Of a stretch of DNA of 64,000 nt, positions 41,761 to 50,375 are shown in pieces. Below the pieces are notes generated by a model, which saw nothing but the letters and a program-made list of their open reading frames with translations, was not told the DNA's origin and searched no databases. The stretch's first letter is position 1; every line of letters begins with the position of its first letter. Origin of the DNA: Micromonospora zamorensis (GTDB taxonomy: Bacteria > Actinomycetota > Actinomycetes > Mycobacteriales > Micromonosporaceae); the NCBI RefSeq assembly GCF_900090275.1, contig NZ_LT607755.1:5766001-5830000 (forward strand). The letters are read 5' to 3'. A program made the translations under genes and the position numbers.

Positions 41761-42999
41761 GTGGACCAACTGTCGCGGCGGCTTGGCGTACCGGATGCGG
41801 TTGTCATCGGGTTGGGCTCGATGCTCGGCGCGGGCGTCTTCGTGGTCTTCGGCCCGGCCGCGGCGGCGGCCGGCGACTCCGGGTTGCTGCCCGCGCTGGT
41901 GCTGGCCGGTTTCATCGCCTTCTGCAACGCGGCCAGCTCGGCGCGGCTGGCGGCCCGCTACCCGGAGTCCGGCGGCACGTACGTCTACGGCCGGGAACGC
42001 CTCGGGCCGTTCGCCGGGTTCCTGGCCGGCTGGGGCTTCGTGGTCGGCAAGACGGCGAGCTGCGCGGCGATGGCGTTGACCATCGGGGCGTACCTGTGGC
42101 CGGGCCAGGCCCGGTTGGTCGCGGTCGGCGCGGTGCTCGCGGTGACCGGGGTGAACCTGCGCGGCATCGGCAAGACGGCGACCGTCACGAAACTGCTGGT
42201 GGCGCTGGTGCTCGCGGTGCTGGCCCTGGTCGCGGTCGTCGGAGTGGCGGGCGGGCCGGTGCACCTGGATCGGCTCGGTGAGCCCGGCGGCTCCGCCCGG
42301 GGTGTGCTCACCGCCGCCGGGCTGCTCTTCTTCGCCTTCGCCGGGTACGCCCGGATCGCCACGCTCGGCGAGGAGGTCCGCGATCCGCAGCGGACCATTC
42401 CCCGCGCGGTCCCGTTGGCGCTCGGGGCGGTGCTCGCGATCTACGTGGTGTTGGCCGTGGTCACGCTCGGCGTACTCGGCGCCGACCGGCTGGCCGGGTC
42501 CGCCGCGCCCCTGGTCGACGTGGTGACCGCCGCCGGGCTGCCCGGCCTGGCCTGGGTGGTCCGCGCCGGGGCCACGATCGCGGTCGTCGGGGTGCTGCTG
42601 TCCCTGGTCGCCGGAGTCGGCCGGACCACCCTCGCGATGGCCCGCCGCCGCGACCTGCCCGGCGCCCTGGCCGCCGTGCACCCCGTGCACCGGGTGCCGC
42701 ACCGCGCGGAGCTGGCGGTTGCCGCCGTGGTGATCGTGGTCGTGCTCCTCGGCGACGTACGGGGGGCCATCGGCTTCTCCAGCTGCACGGTGCTGGTCTA
42801 CTACGCGATCACCAACGCGGCGGCGCTCACACTGGGGCGGGAACCCGGTCGGCGGCTGCCGGTGCAGGTGCTCGCCGGCCTGGGGTTGGTCGGGTGTCTG
42901 CTGCTCGCGGTCAACCTGCCCGTGACCAGCGTCCTCGCGGGCTTCGGTGTGCTCGTCGCTGGCACCGCCTGGTACGCGCTGCGCCTCGCGCGCCGGTGA
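41761..42999 (+). CDS. APC-family amino acid permease
   Basis: A 412-aa transporter with about twelve hydrophobic helices. The first contains the APC signature VVIGLGSMLGAGVFVVFGPA, followed by SARLAARYPESGGTYVYGRE and, in the middle, FFAFAGYARIATLGEEVRDP. It probably imports an amino acid or amine; the substrate is not readable. The GTG at 41761 follows TAGGGT by 8 nt with no ribosome site and lies 11 bp after the PAP2 stop. Confidence 0.9.
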   Translation: MDQLSRRLGVPDAVVIGLGSMLGAGVFVVFGPAAAAAGDSGLLPALVLAGFIAFCNAASSARLAARYPESGGTYVYGRERLGPFAGFLAGWGFVVGKTASCAAMALTIGAYLWPGQARLVAVGAVLAVTGVNLRGIGKTATVTKLLVALVLAVLALVAVVGVAGGPVHLDRLGEPGGSARGVLTAAGLLFFAFAGYARIATLGEEVRDPQRTIPRAVPLALGAVLAIYVVLAVVTLGVLGADRLAGSAAPLVDVVTAAGLPGLAWVVRAGATIAVVGVLLSLVAGVGRTTLAMARRRDLPGALAAVHPVHRVPHRAELAVAAVVIVVVLLGDVRGAIGFSSCTVLVYYAITNAAALTLGREPGRRLPVQVLAGLGLVGCLLLAVNLPVTSVLAGFGVLVAGTAWYALRLARR

Positions 43000-43022
43000 C
43001 CTGAGCGGGCCACCGGCGCGCG
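42987..43022. terminator. Bidirectional hairpin terminator
   Basis: A perfect 12-bp inverted repeat (CGCGCGCCGGTG at 42987-42998, CACCGGCGCGCG at 43011-43022). It overlaps the APC stop codon and ends 4 bp before the convergent permease stop. Confidence 0.7.
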
Positions 43023-43026
43023 GGGG

Positions 43027-43812
43027 TCAACGGCTCAGGCGTCGGTAGCGGCGCACCGCCAGCGGAGCGAACGTCGCGATCAGCAGCACCGGCCACAGCA
43101 CCGCCAACAGCATGGCGTGCTCCGCCGGCCAGGAGTCGCCACCCAGACCCGGGTTGCCGAACAGTTCGCGGATCGCCGCGACTGTGGCCGACAACGGGTT
43201 CCACTCCGAGATCGTCCCGATGACCGGGGGCATCAGCTCCGGCGACACGAAGACATTGGAGATCGCGGTGAGCGGAAACGCCGCCGGGAAGACGATGACG
43301 CCGACGGTGTCCGGGCTGCGGACCAGCAGCGCCAGGTAGATCCCCATCCAGGTGATCGCGACCCGCAGCAGCAGGAGCAGCCCGACGGCGAGCAACGCCT
43401 TGCCCACACCCTCTCGCCACTGCCAACCGACGAGCAGGCCGCAGACCAGGAGGGTGGACATCTCCAGCAAGGCGCGCAGCAGATCGGCGGCGCTGCGGCC
43501 GGTCATCAGGGCGGACCGTGCCATCGGCATCGACCGGAACCGGTCGACGACACCCCGGCTGAGGTCCAGCGCCACGCCGGTCGCGGTAGCGCCGAGGCCG
43601 TACAGCATCGTCATCACGAAGACCCCGGGCAGCAGGAACTCGCGATAGTTGCCACCACCGGGGACCTGCATGCCGCTGCCGAACACGTACCCGAAGACCA
43701 GCACGAACATGATCGGCAGTGAGAAGTACAGGATCACCTCCTCCGGCTGACGGACGACATGGATCATGTTGCGCCTGGTCATCGTCCAACCGTCGGCTAC
43801 CGCAGTAGTCAT
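43027..43812 (-). CDS. DrrB-like ABC-2 permease
   Basis: A 261-aa permease with six helices. The N-terminus TRRNMIHVVRQPEEVILYFS and the GVALDLSRGVVDRFRSMPMA segment are characteristic of the daunorubicin-resistance DrrB group. It overlaps the ATPase by 4 nt and forms an exporter with it. Substrate unknown; homologues export antibiotics or lipids. Confidence 0.9.
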   Translation of the reverse strand: MTTAVADGWTMTRRNMIHVVRQPEEVILYFSLPIMFVLVFGYVFGSGMQVPGGGNYREFLLPGVFVMTMLYGLGATATGVALDLSRGVVDRFRSMPMARSALMTGRSAADLLRALLEMSTLLVCGLLVGWQWREGVGKALLAVGLLLLLRVAITWMGIYLALLVRSPDTVGVIVFPAAFPLTAISNVFVSPELMPPVIGTISEWNPLSATVAAIRELFGNPGLGGDSWPAEHAMLLAVLWPVLLIATFAPLAVRRYRRLSR

Positions 43813-44798
43813 GCCACGTCCGCCTTTCGTCCGGCGCCAACGGGTTCGCGGGCCTCGTCGGGACGATGACCGGTCAGATGCAGGAACGCCTCGTCCAACG
43901 TGGCGCGCCGCAGGCCGATGTCCTCGACCGCGATCCCCGCGTCGTCCAACGCCCGCACGACGTCGACCAGCCCGGCAACCCGGTCGGCCACCGGCACGCT
44001 GAGTTGCCGGATCTCCGGGTCACGCTCGGGCTCCGCGCCGCAGATCGGCGCGACGATGCCGGCGGCCAGGTCCAGGTCGGCCGCATCGCGCACCACCACC
44101 TCGATCCGGTCGCCGCCGGTCATCGACTTCAGCTCGTCCGGTGACCCCTCGGCCACCACCCGACCGGCGTCGATCACCGAGATCCGGTTGGCGAGCTGGT
44201 CGGCCTCCTCCAGGTACTGGGTGGTGAGCAGCACCGTCGTCCCCTCGGTGACCAGGGCGCGGACCAGGTCCCACACCTGGTTGCGGCTGCGCGGGTCCAG
44301 GCCGGTCGTCGGCTCGTCGAGGAAGAGCACGCGCGGCGTACGGATCAGGCTGGCGGCGAGGTCCAGCCGACGGCGCATCCCACCCGAGTACTCACCGGCG
44401 GAGCGGCTCGCCGCCTCGGCAAGCCCGAACCGTTCCAGCAGTTCGGTGGCGCGTTGCCGGGCCTCCCGCCGGCCCAGCCGGAACAGGCGGCCGAACAGCT
44501 CCAGGTTCTGCCGACCACTGAGGGTCTCGTCGACCGCGGCGTACTGCCCGGTCAACCCGATCCGGGCCCGCACCTCGTCCGGCTGTCGCAGCACGTCGAA
44601 CCCGGCCACGGTGGCCCTGCCCGCGTCGAAGCGCAGCAGAGTGGTGAGGATCCGTACGGCCGTCGTCTTTCCCGCGCCGTTGGGCCCCAGCAGCCCGTAC
44701 ACAGTGCCGGTCGGTACGGCCAGGTCGAACCTGTCGAGCGCGCGGGTGGGGCCGTACCGTTTGCCCAGACCCTCGGCGACCACCTCGTATGTCGTCAT
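43809..44798 (-). CDS. DrrA-like ABC ATPase
   Basis: A 329-aa ATPase with Walker A GPNGAGKTTAVR, signature YSGGMRRRLDLA, Walker B LFLDEPTTGLDP, and a DrrA-type C-terminal extension ending in LRRATLDEAFLHLTGH. It pairs with the permease downstream. It begins 30 nt after the SARP regulator's stop on the same strand, implying co-transcription with the regulator. Confidence 0.92.
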   Translation of the reverse strand: MTTYEVVAEGLGKRYGPTRALDRFDLAVPTGTVYGLLGPNGAGKTTAVRILTTLLRFDAGRATVAGFDVLRQPDEVRARIGLTGQYAAVDETLSGRQNLELFGRLFRLGRREARQRATELLERFGLAEAASRSAGEYSGGMRRRLDLAASLIRTPRVLFLDEPTTGLDPRSRNQVWDLVRALVTEGTTVLLTTQYLEEADQLANRISVIDAGRVVAEGSPDELKSMTGGDRIEVVVRDAADLDLAAGIVAPICGAEPERDPEIRQLSVPVADRVAGLVDVVRALDDAGIAVEDIGLRRATLDEAFLHLTGHRPDEAREPVGAGRKADVA

Positions 44799-44828
44799 GA
44801 CCCCACGGTGCGGTCAGGCGCTGACGGG

Positions 44829-47708
44829 TCACGCACCGTCCGCTGACGGCAGCGCACCAGGCCTGCTCGCGGCTTCGGCCTTCTCCTGCTCGGTGATCTC
44901 GTCGAGCACGAGGATGATCTCCGACCGGGTGGCCTCGCCGACGTACCAGCCGGTGAGCCCGCCGACCAACGCCTCCTCGCAGAGCCGTCTCGCCTCGACC
45001 AGATCGCCGCGCAGCCGGGCCACCTGGGCGAGGCCGAGGCGAGCGCTGGCCACGAACTCGGGCGCGCCGCTGCGCTGCGCAAGGAGCAGCGCACCGGCGA
45101 AGTCGTCCCGTGCCGCGGCGAGGTCACCGGCACGCAGCCGGATCTCGCCCCTGGTCCGCAGCATGTCGGCCTGGTCGACGGCCGACCCGAGCGCCTCGAC
45201 CAGTCCCATGGCCTCGTCCATGTGGGCGCCCGCCGTCTCCGGATCACCCTGCCAGGCAGCCAGTTCGCCGAGCGCACCGAGTGTGATCATGCAGCCCCAC
45301 CGGTCCCCGGTGCTCCGGAAGCCGTCGAGCGCGGTGGTCAGCGCGCTCCTGGCCCGGTCCCACTCGCCACTCCACATCAGCGCCGAGCCGCTTCCCATCG
45401 CGCCGAGCGCGTTGATCCACACGTCCGGACCGACCAGTCGCCGCAGCTCCCGCATCAGCTCCTCGACGTGCTCTGCGCCGCCGGACGGCGGCCCGGTCGA
45501 GATCCCCGACAGATACAGCAGGAACGGTTGTCGAGGTGCCCGGTCGAGGCTGCGGATCACGGACCGCTGATTTCCGAGCGAAGGCAGGTGGCCGGCACCG
45601 GCGAGCGAGCTGTTGTAGACGCAGAGGGCGAACTCCTCGCTCAGCCCCGGCGGCGCTTCGGCCCCCAGCAGGTCGAGGACGTTGGCGGCCAATCGGGCCG
45701 CTTCCCCGCGCATGCCCCGCAGCCACCAGTAGAACGACAGGGCCGCGACCAACCCGGCCGCGTCGGGCGCGTCACCGGCCGCGGTGGCACGGCGCAGGGC
45801 GGCGTGCAGGTTGTCCCGCTCGGCGTCGAGCCGCCGCAACCAGTGCAACTGTTCGGCTCGCCGAAGGTGGTCGCTGGCGGTCCAGGCGAACTCCAGGAAG
45901 TACGCGGTGTGCGCACGACGTAGCTGGTCGGCCTCGCCGGCCTCGGCGAGACGCTCGGCGCAGAAGGCACGCACCGTCTCCAGCATCCGGTAACGGCCGC
46001 CGGTCAGCTCCACGAAGGACTTGTCGGCCAGACCGCTCAGCGCGTCGACGAACTCTGCCGCGGGAAGGCCGGAGACCCGCCCGGCGGCCTCCAGCGTGGC
46101 GCCGCCAGCGAAAACGGTCAGCCGGCGGGCCAGCCTGCGTTCGGCATCGTCGAGCAGGTCCCAGCTCCACTCGACCACGGCCCGGAGCGTGCGGTGTCGG
46201 GGCGACGCGGCCCGGCTGCCCATGGACAGCAGCCGGAACCGGTCGTCCAGACGGGCGGCCACCTCCGCGACGGGCAACGCCCGCAGCCGCGCGGCGGCCA
46301 GCTCGATCGCCAACGGCAGGCCGTCGAGGGTGCGGCAGATCCGCAGCACCACGTCGACGTTGGCCTCCGTGACGGTGAAGTCGGGTGCGACGTCGGCGGC
46401 CCGTTGGGCGAAGAGGCTGACCGCGGCGTAGTCGTCGGCATTCTCCGTCGACGCGTCGGGTGGCGGCAGGGTGAGCCCGGACAACGGGCACAGCGCCTCA
46501 CCGGCCAACCCGAGCGGCTCGCGACTCGTGGCCAGCACCCGCAGCGCCGGGCACGCGCCCAGCAGTCGTGCGGCGAGCCGGGCCACGTCGGCGATGACGT
46601 GCTCGCAGTTGTCGAGCACCAGCAGCAGCCGCCGCTCGGCCAACGCCTCGACCAGTCGGTCGGTAGACTGCCGGCCCGGCTCGGCCGGGGCCCGTAGACC
46701 CGCGTCACGCAGACCGAGCGCGCTCAGCACCGCCTGTGGTACGTCCGACCCGTCGGCCAGCCCGGCCAGCTCGACGAAACGGACGTCGCCGTCGACGCGT
46801 CCCGCCGCCTCGATGGCCAACCGGGTCTTGCCCGCTCCCCCAGGGCCGGTGAGGGTGACCAGCCTGCGCTCGCCGAGCAACGCTCGAACGCGCTTGAGCT
46901 CCTCCTCCCGCCCGACGAACGTGGTGAGCTGGCTCGGCAGCGCCTGCTCGGCCGCCGCGCGTTCCTCACCACGCAGCACCGCCAGGTGAACGGCAGCCAA
47001 CTCCGCCGATGGGTCGACGCCGAGCTGCTCGGCCAGCGTGTGCCGGGCGTCCTCGAACTCGGCCAGCGCCTCCGCTGGCCGACCCAGTGCCGCCAGGGCC
47101 CGCATGAGCTGGCCGCGCGAGCGCTCCCGGAGGGGATGCGCGACGACCAACTCCCGCAGCTCCGCGATCAGCGCGCTCTGTGCGCCCAACGCCAGGTCCG
47201 CCTCGACCCGATCCTCGATGGCGGCCAACCGCAGCTCGTCCAGCCGGGCCGCCTGGGCGGGCGCGCCGGCTGCGCCGACGGCATCGGCCAGGGCGGGACC
47301 ACGCCACAGCTCCAGCGCCTCGCGCAACACCGCCGCCGCCCGGGGCCAGTCGCCGTCGACGAGCGCGCGGCGTCCCGCCCGGGCAAGCCGTTCAAACCGG
47401 TACGCGTCGACATCGTCGGGGTCCACGGCCAGGCGATAGCCGGCCGGGTGAAACTCGACCGGGTCGTGCCCGGCAGGCAGGGCCTGGCGCAGCCGTGACA
47501 CCTGGGATTGGAGCGCGTTGGACGCACCACGCGGCGGATGCTCCCCGTACAGGCCGTCGATCAGGCGCTCCGCGGAGACCACCCGACCCGCGTCGAGCAG
47601 GAGGAGCGCCAGCAGGGCGCGCAGCCGCGGACCGCCCACGGGGACCTCTCGCCCGTCGGCCAGCACCACCTGGGTCGGTCCCAGGATGCGGAAACGCATG
47701 CCGTCCAT
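44829..47708 (-). CDS. SARP/AfsR-type regulator with NB-ARC and TPR-like domains
   Basis: A 959-aa regulator. The OmpR-type winged helix (about 5-95, RALLALLLLDAGRVVSAERL) precedes the bacterial transcriptional activation domain (about 100-245). An NB-ARC/STAND ATPase follows (about 262-530; Walker A GPGGAGKT at 288-295, Walker B LLLVLDNCEH with Asp366, later GLPLAIELAAARL). The C-terminus is helical and TPR-like (about 600-940). Such proteins activate secondary-metabolite or exporter genes on ATP-driven switching. The DrrAB exporter immediately downstream is the likely target. ATG 47708 (MDGMRFRILG) or the internal ATG 47699 may be used. Confidence 0.92.
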   Translation of the reverse strand: MDGMRFRILGPTQVVLADGREVPVGGPRLRALLALLLLDAGRVVSAERLIDGLYGEHPPRGASNALQSQVSRLRQALPAGHDPVEFHPAGYRLAVDPDDVDAYRFERLARAGRRALVDGDWPRAAAVLREALELWRGPALADAVGAAGAPAQAARLDELRLAAIEDRVEADLALGAQSALIAELRELVVAHPLRERSRGQLMRALAALGRPAEALAEFEDARHTLAEQLGVDPSAELAAVHLAVLRGEERAAAEQALPSQLTTFVGREEELKRVRALLGERRLVTLTGPGGAGKTRLAIEAAGRVDGDVRFVELAGLADGSDVPQAVLSALGLRDAGLRAPAEPGRQSTDRLVEALAERRLLLVLDNCEHVIADVARLAARLLGACPALRVLATSREPLGLAGEALCPLSGLTLPPPDASTENADDYAAVSLFAQRAADVAPDFTVTEANVDVVLRICRTLDGLPLAIELAAARLRALPVAEVAARLDDRFRLLSMGSRAASPRHRTLRAVVEWSWDLLDDAERRLARRLTVFAGGATLEAAGRVSGLPAAEFVDALSGLADKSFVELTGGRYRMLETVRAFCAERLAEAGEADQLRRAHTAYFLEFAWTASDHLRRAEQLHWLRRLDAERDNLHAALRRATAAGDAPDAAGLVAALSFYWWLRGMRGEAARLAANVLDLLGAEAPPGLSEEFALCVYNSSLAGAGHLPSLGNQRSVIRSLDRAPRQPFLLYLSGISTGPPSGGAEHVEELMRELRRLVGPDVWINALGAMGSGSALMWSGEWDRARSALTTALDGFRSTGDRWGCMITLGALGELAAWQGDPETAGAHMDEAMGLVEALGSAVDQADMLRTRGEIRLRAGDLAAARDDFAGALLLAQRSGAPEFVASARLGLAQVARLRGDLVEARRLCEEALVGGLTGWYVGEATRSEIILVLDEITEQEKAEAASRPGALPSADGA

Positions 47709-47808
47709 TGTCGCTCAGCTCCGGCCGGTTCCGGCTGACCGATCCGCCGAGCTTGCGGGTCGGAGGGTGAACCGCAATTTCGGTGCTCCGCACAGGAAGG
47801 AGAAGTCC

Positions 47809-48120
47809 CTATTCGCGCTCGCTTTGGTGTCGGAATCTAGCGTAGACAGGGGTGTATTCAGGTGCATTATCGGGAACATTCGGGTAGCGAATGCTGCCCT
47901 CAGTCTCCCACCAAGAGCTTATGTACTCGCTTGGATTCTTGTATTCAAATATCGCTACCAGGCCGAGTAGGGAAACTGGGTTGTCCGCCCCGAAGTCCCA
48001 GCCATCCCGCTGAGCACAAAAGGTATCGGTTTCCCTGTCGTGCCAAATCGAGAATCGTTTATCTTCGAGGACTGCGATTGCCGTTGTGTAGACATTTATG
48101 TGTTCGCTCAGCGCTGCCAT
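47809..48120 (-). CDS. Hypothetical protein, last gene of the low-GC islet
   Basis: A 103-aa soluble protein rich in aromatic residues (SIWHDRETDTFCAQRDGWDFG, ISSWWETEGS), with no known motif recognised. AAGGAG lies 5 nt before the ATG at 48120, which supports coding. It uses A/T-ending codons far more than neighbouring genes. Its small size and position at the end of an accessory operon recall immunity-type proteins, but that is only a resemblance. Confidence 0.65.
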   Translation of the reverse strand: MAALSEHINVYTTAIAVLEDKRFSIWHDRETDTFCAQRDGWDFGADNPVSLLGLVAIFEYKNPSEYISSWWETEGSIRYPNVPDNAPEYTPVYARFRHQSERE

Positions 48121-48164
48121 CCCGACTCCTTTCCGCGTCGCACGGTTGTCTCATCGGCCCCCGC

Positions 48165-49313
48165 TCAATCAAGTCGAGCGCATACCACCCACAACTCGTA
48201 CTCCTCTGCCGTTACCCCGCATACACCATCGCCAGCCAGCGACATCGCGACAAACTCCGGCTCGCCAGGATTCGGACCGAGCGCGTCGAGCGCCAACGGC
48301 CCGTCTGGCAGCCGCACCGCCACCCAACCCCTGTCGCCACTTTGTTCGGTGAGGCTGATTAGCAGGGTGCCATCGCCGCTCGTCAACCCGCGCTCATGCA
48401 CCAAGCGGCGCCACCGCCGCTCCACCTGTTCCACTGCATCGACCGCGGCGAGTGCGATCGACCATTCGGGGCTTGCCAGCGAACTGACGACCGGCTTCCA
48501 GGCTTCCTGTTCGGACGGCAGCCCTTCCGCCATGTCATACGCCTCGAGCACGTGGAAGCCGGCCACCCTCAATCGATCTTTAATCACTGACGAAGCGGCC
48601 GAGAAGCTGCCTAGGGTCTGACAGGGAGCGTCCGTGTCGCCATTAAGAACACCGTCGTCCCACGGCAGTTGCCGCACACCACCGACCGGAATTCGTCGAG
48701 CAGCGGCGCGAAGCTCTGCGACGGCTGACCGGTCACCGGCCGAGTCTCCGAGAATTGTGAGAGCCTCCGCCTGCCGCCGCAGCTCAACCTGGACTGACGG
48801 CGACCCAAGCAGAGCTTCACGGTCATCGGCGTCGAGCACCCCAAGGCCCTGCTCCCGAGCCGAGAGCTCGTCGGCCGCCGCATATGCCCGCTCGGCTGCG
48901 TAGACGGCGTAGGTGACGTCATCGCTGCCCACCAGCTCAAGCAGGTAGATGAGCGACGCGACCGCATCCTCCGCCTGAGGTGCCCAGTCATTCCAGTCAT
49001 CCTCCGAGGGCAGCAACTCCTTCACTGCGTCCGGCGAGGGCAACTCGGGACCGTGCACAGCCGGCTGATGACCGGCCGAGGCCGACCAGACAGCATCGAC
49101 GCTGGCCCGCACGAGGTCAGCGTCACCGATCTGGTCCGGCTCGCTGAACTTGACATAGGACGGCACCAGAACCTCGACACAACTGACCGCGAACGCAACA
49201 CGCTGCCACGGTTCGAGTGCGGCAAGGACCGTGCGCAGCCGCTGACCGTTGAAGCTCTCGGTAGACGCTGCTCCAGCTTCAGGACGGCAAGAGGGCTCAG
49301 TTTCCTTGCTCAA
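48165..49313 (-). CDS. DUF416-like protein with an extra C-terminal domain
   Basis: A 382-aa soluble protein. Residues about 20-195 have the YjaG/DUF416 look: LEPWQRVAFAVSCVEVLVPS, SVDAVWSASAG, AEDAVASLIYLLELVGSDDV and AVYAAERAYAAADEL. The C-terminal half (about 240-382) is unrecognised and ends with an Asp/Gly-rich beta-type sequence. The start is a TTG at 49313 with GGAGG 6 nt upstream, and it overlaps the Sel1 gene by 17 nt. Lower GC than surroundings. Function unknown for the whole family. Confidence 0.7.
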   Translation of the reverse strand: MSKETEPSCRPEAGAASTESFNGQRLRTVLAALEPWQRVAFAVSCVEVLVPSYVKFSEPDQIGDADLVRASVDAVWSASAGHQPAVHGPELPSPDAVKELLPSEDDWNDWAPQAEDAVASLIYLLELVGSDDVTYAVYAAERAYAAADELSAREQGLGVLDADDREALLGSPSVQVELRRQAEALTILGDSAGDRSAVAELRAAARRIPVGGVRQLPWDDGVLNGDTDAPCQTLGSFSAASSVIKDRLRVAGFHVLEAYDMAEGLPSEQEAWKPVVSSLASPEWSIALAAVDAVEQVERRWRRLVHERGLTSGDGTLLISLTEQSGDRGWVAVRLPDGPLALDALGPNPGEPEFVAMSLAGDGVCGVTAEEYELWVVCARLD

Positions 49314-50100
49314 GGAACACCTCCGCGTCGAATGGTCGGCCCGCCAGGCGAGCAGCCTCTCGAACCTCTCCGGAGGTCATCCGTGAGACCAGCTGGTGGG
49401 CCTCGTGCACTCCGTCGCCGCTGCCCTCATTGAGCATCGCAATGAACCACCGCAGACCCTGCACCAGATCCACGCTCGTCCCAATGCCGTCCCGGTACCA
49501 ACTGCCCACGACGAACATGCAGTTGGACTGACCCGCCTCGGCACCGAAGAGATACCACTCGAACGCTTCTTCATCAAGGTCAAGGGCAGCCAGATAGTTT
49601 CCCAGGAACGGGTACGCCTCAGTGACTTCCGCCTTCGCAGCTACCCTCAACCAGCGCACGGCGTTAGGGATGTCGACCGCAAGGAATTCGCCATTGGCGT
49701 AATGCAGGCCAAGGTTGAAGGCAGCTATCCCGTCTCCGCCCTCGGCTGCCGCACGATAGAGCCGCATCGCCCTTTCCTTGTCAAAGGCGACCCCCTGCCC
49801 TCGCTCCAGCAGGTACGCCATAGTCCGCTGAGCGACCACGTCGCCCTCGGCGGCGGACTGACCCAGGAAGTCGACAGTCTCCTCCGGAGCGTCGACATAC
49901 AGCATGAAAATGACGCCCAACATCGTACGTGCACGAGTGTTTCCGAGGTCAGCCTGCGCCTTCAGCACAGGGCACAGGCGAAGCAGCTCAGCGACAGCCG
50001 AGTCATCGCCTGCGGCAGCAGACCTGAGGCACGAGTCCGCCACTTCAACCGGATCCTGGCGGTCCCAACTCCACCGGTCATAAATCGAATGCAGCATCAT
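49297..50100 (-). CDS. Sel1-like repeat protein
   Basis: A 267-aa all-helical protein with Sel1/TPR-like units (TRARTMLGVIFMLYVDAPEE; AQRTMAYLLERGQGVAFDKERAMRLY; AAFNLGLHYANGEFLAVD; MFVVGSWYRDGIGTSVD), each with the A-x4-LG-x-GV-D spacing. Such repeats are protein-binding scaffolds. No signal peptide, so cytoplasmic. It overlaps both neighbours and is co-translated with them in the four-gene islet. Confidence 0.8.
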   Translation of the reverse strand: MMLHSIYDRWSWDRQDPVEVADSCLRSAAAGDDSAVAELLRLCPVLKAQADLGNTRARTMLGVIFMLYVDAPEETVDFLGQSAAEGDVVAQRTMAYLLERGQGVAFDKERAMRLYRAAAEGGDGIAAFNLGLHYANGEFLAVDIPNAVRWLRVAAKAEVTEAYPFLGNYLAALDLDEEAFEWYLFGAEAGQSNCMFVVGSWYRDGIGTSVDLVQGLRWFIAMLNEGSGDGVHEAHQLVSRMTSGEVREAARLAGRPFDAEVFLEQGN

Positions 50101-50314
50101 CCAAATCCACCTCCATGACCAACCCAGTGACGTCGACGTAGGTCACGTATTCCGGGTCGTCCGAGAGAATCCCTGCGGGGGAGAACGAATCAAGCAGTTC
50201 CAGACCGCCGGGCTGCCTGGGCCCCACTCGCACCGCTCGAGCCAGGCCATCAGCACGATAGAGACCGTTCTTGATCGGCAGGCAACCCGATGACCACGAG
50301 TCGGTGATTGACAA
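50078..50314 (-). CDS. Small hypothetical protein, first gene of the low-GC islet
   Basis: 78 aa; the C-terminus VTYVDVTGLVMEVDLDDAAFDL is acidic and the first half is basic/Gly-rich. The TTG at 50314 is the only in-frame start far enough upstream and its ribosome site is weak, so the true start is uncertain. It overlaps the Sel1 gene by 23 nt, which argues for a genuine coupled gene. No family recognised. Confidence 0.5.
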   Translation of the reverse strand: MSITDSWSSGCLPIKNGLYRADGLARAVRVGPRQPGGLELLDSFSPAGILSDDPEYVTYVDVTGLVMEVDLDDAAFDL

Positions 50315-50375
50315 CCGCTTACGCTGCCCTTCTTCCCTGACCCGGTGGATAGCGCAGCGGCCGCGCCGGGTGATG

